32,572 nt of DNA. It comes from Schoenoplectus triqueter (taxonomy: Eukaryota; Streptophyta; Magnoliopsida; Poales; Cyperaceae). Positions 32,048 through 32,572 of the stretch are shown one piece after another. The stretch is from contig CAXKVV010001312.1 of NCBI GenBank assembly GCA_964058805.1, forward strand, positions 1-32,572, written 5' to 3'. The translations under genes and the position numbers were made by a program. The notes under the pieces were generated by a model that had not been told where the DNA came from, did not search any database, and saw only the letters and a list, made by a program, of their open reading frames with translations. Every line of letters begins with the position of its first letter. The stretch's first letter is position 1.

Positions 32048-32480
32048 GCCACGTGGCGGCTCTCTATTGGGCCAGCTCAGCCATAAAGTTTCACGTGGTA
32101 CCCTCCTATTGATCCACCTCAGCTGGGCGGGCCCCACCACTGGGCTGACCTGTCAAGTGGGTCCCACTAGCATGCCATGTGGAAGGCTGCTACTCGGTCA
32201 TGTCACACCACCAGATCGTGTGGCTTATTTTCATCGGTCCATATCAACAGCAAGTGTAAGAGACACAGACACGTGGCAGCACAGCATGAAGCCACCTCAT
32301 CAAGGGTTGTACACATGTCAACCTCCTATTGGACCACCTCATTATATGTGGACCCCACATAACACAGAAAATAACTGACAAGTAGGGCCCACCAGTGCCA
32401 TGTGGCACTACCAGATTGGTGCCACATCATAGTTGACCATGACACATGGCATTCACTGCCTTGTACCACCTCAGCACACA
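32048..32480. promoter_or_regulatory. Dense G-box, CCAAT, GTGGG-N-CCCAC motif cluster
   Basis: GC content rises sharply. Three related modules, a CACGTG- or CACATG-type box followed after about 10 bases by CTATTG(G/A) and a CCACCTCA-like block, lie at 32050, 32092 and 32313. Other motifs are GACACGTGGC (32268), AGTGGGTCCCACT (32156) and AGTGCCATGTGGCACT (32394). These are classic plant regulatory motifs. Whether this is a promoter for a gene beyond the edge or part of a repeat is unknown. Confidence 0.5.
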
Positions 32481-32572
32481 TTAACATCAACACAGACAAT
32501 TAACATAGTGATTAAATAGGTGGTCCTACCATGGATGAGGCTAGCTCCACATAACTCCTTGCTTTAATTCTT
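32481..32572. other. Window edge, nothing recognised
   Basis: Short end piece after the motif cluster; no feature seen. Confidence 0.4.

Noticed and set aside
31992..32378. 128-residue plus-strand frame in the GC-rich right edge
   Set aside because: Composition and repeated regulatory motifs explain it; no homology, and the antisense frame is equally open in part.
1..32572. CRISPR array, rRNA or tRNA genes, bacterial features
   Set aside because: No regularly spaced identical repeats with unique spacers; no rRNA or cloverleaf sequence recognised; the only tRNA-like match is the copia primer site.
30944..32572. Endogenous plant pararetrovirus
   Set aside because: TATA plus hairpin leader suggested it, but no coat, movement or reverse transcriptase motif is present in the visible part.

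Overview
The window is nuclear DNA from a flowering plant. It has an intron-containing plant-specific gene, plant Ty1-copia, LINE and CACTA elements, many MITEs, and a very AT-rich background. Monocot or dicot origin cannot be settled from the sequence. Only one host gene is recognisable, at the left edge. Almost everything else is layered mobile DNA.

Layout: (1) 177-2389, minus strand: the 5' three coding exons of a DUF630/DUF632 protein (NRG2-like family), running off the left edge. A candidate untranslated leader exon lies near 6093-6345. If it is real, a 5'-truncated RTE-type LINE (2922-5014, 15-bp target duplication) sits in the leader intron. (2) 6486-10535: degenerate tandem repeats, three MITE or foldback elements, and a deleted minus-strand copia remnant (7519-8187). 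(3) 10590-14103: two related Tourist-like elements, each with about 1 kb of TTA/TAT-rich interior. The second carries a 670-bp solo LTR with the target duplication TAGCA. (4) 15712-16913: two related foldback elements bounded by (TA)n tracts. (5) 17031-21929: a full-length Ty1-copia element with 207-bp LTRs and target duplication CTATT, young but disabled by stops and frameshifts. (6) 22832-30700: a decayed L1-type LINE split by a non-autonomous CACTA element (24547-29769, duplication GAA). That element is itself split by a second CACTA of the same repeat family (25372-28992, duplication ATA) carrying a broken TNP2-type transposase. (7) 30944-32572: two 243-bp-spaced repeats with TATA-like motifs and a covarying hairpin, then a GC-rich stretch packed with G-box, CCAAT and GTGGG-N-CCCAC motifs.

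Insertion order that can be read: L1, then outer CACTA, then inner CACTA; and Tourist-like element, then solo LTR. No CRISPR array, rRNA or convincing tRNA gene was seen. The strongest unexplained structures are the paired hairpin repeats and the motif cluster at the right edge, and the (TA)n-bounded foldback family.
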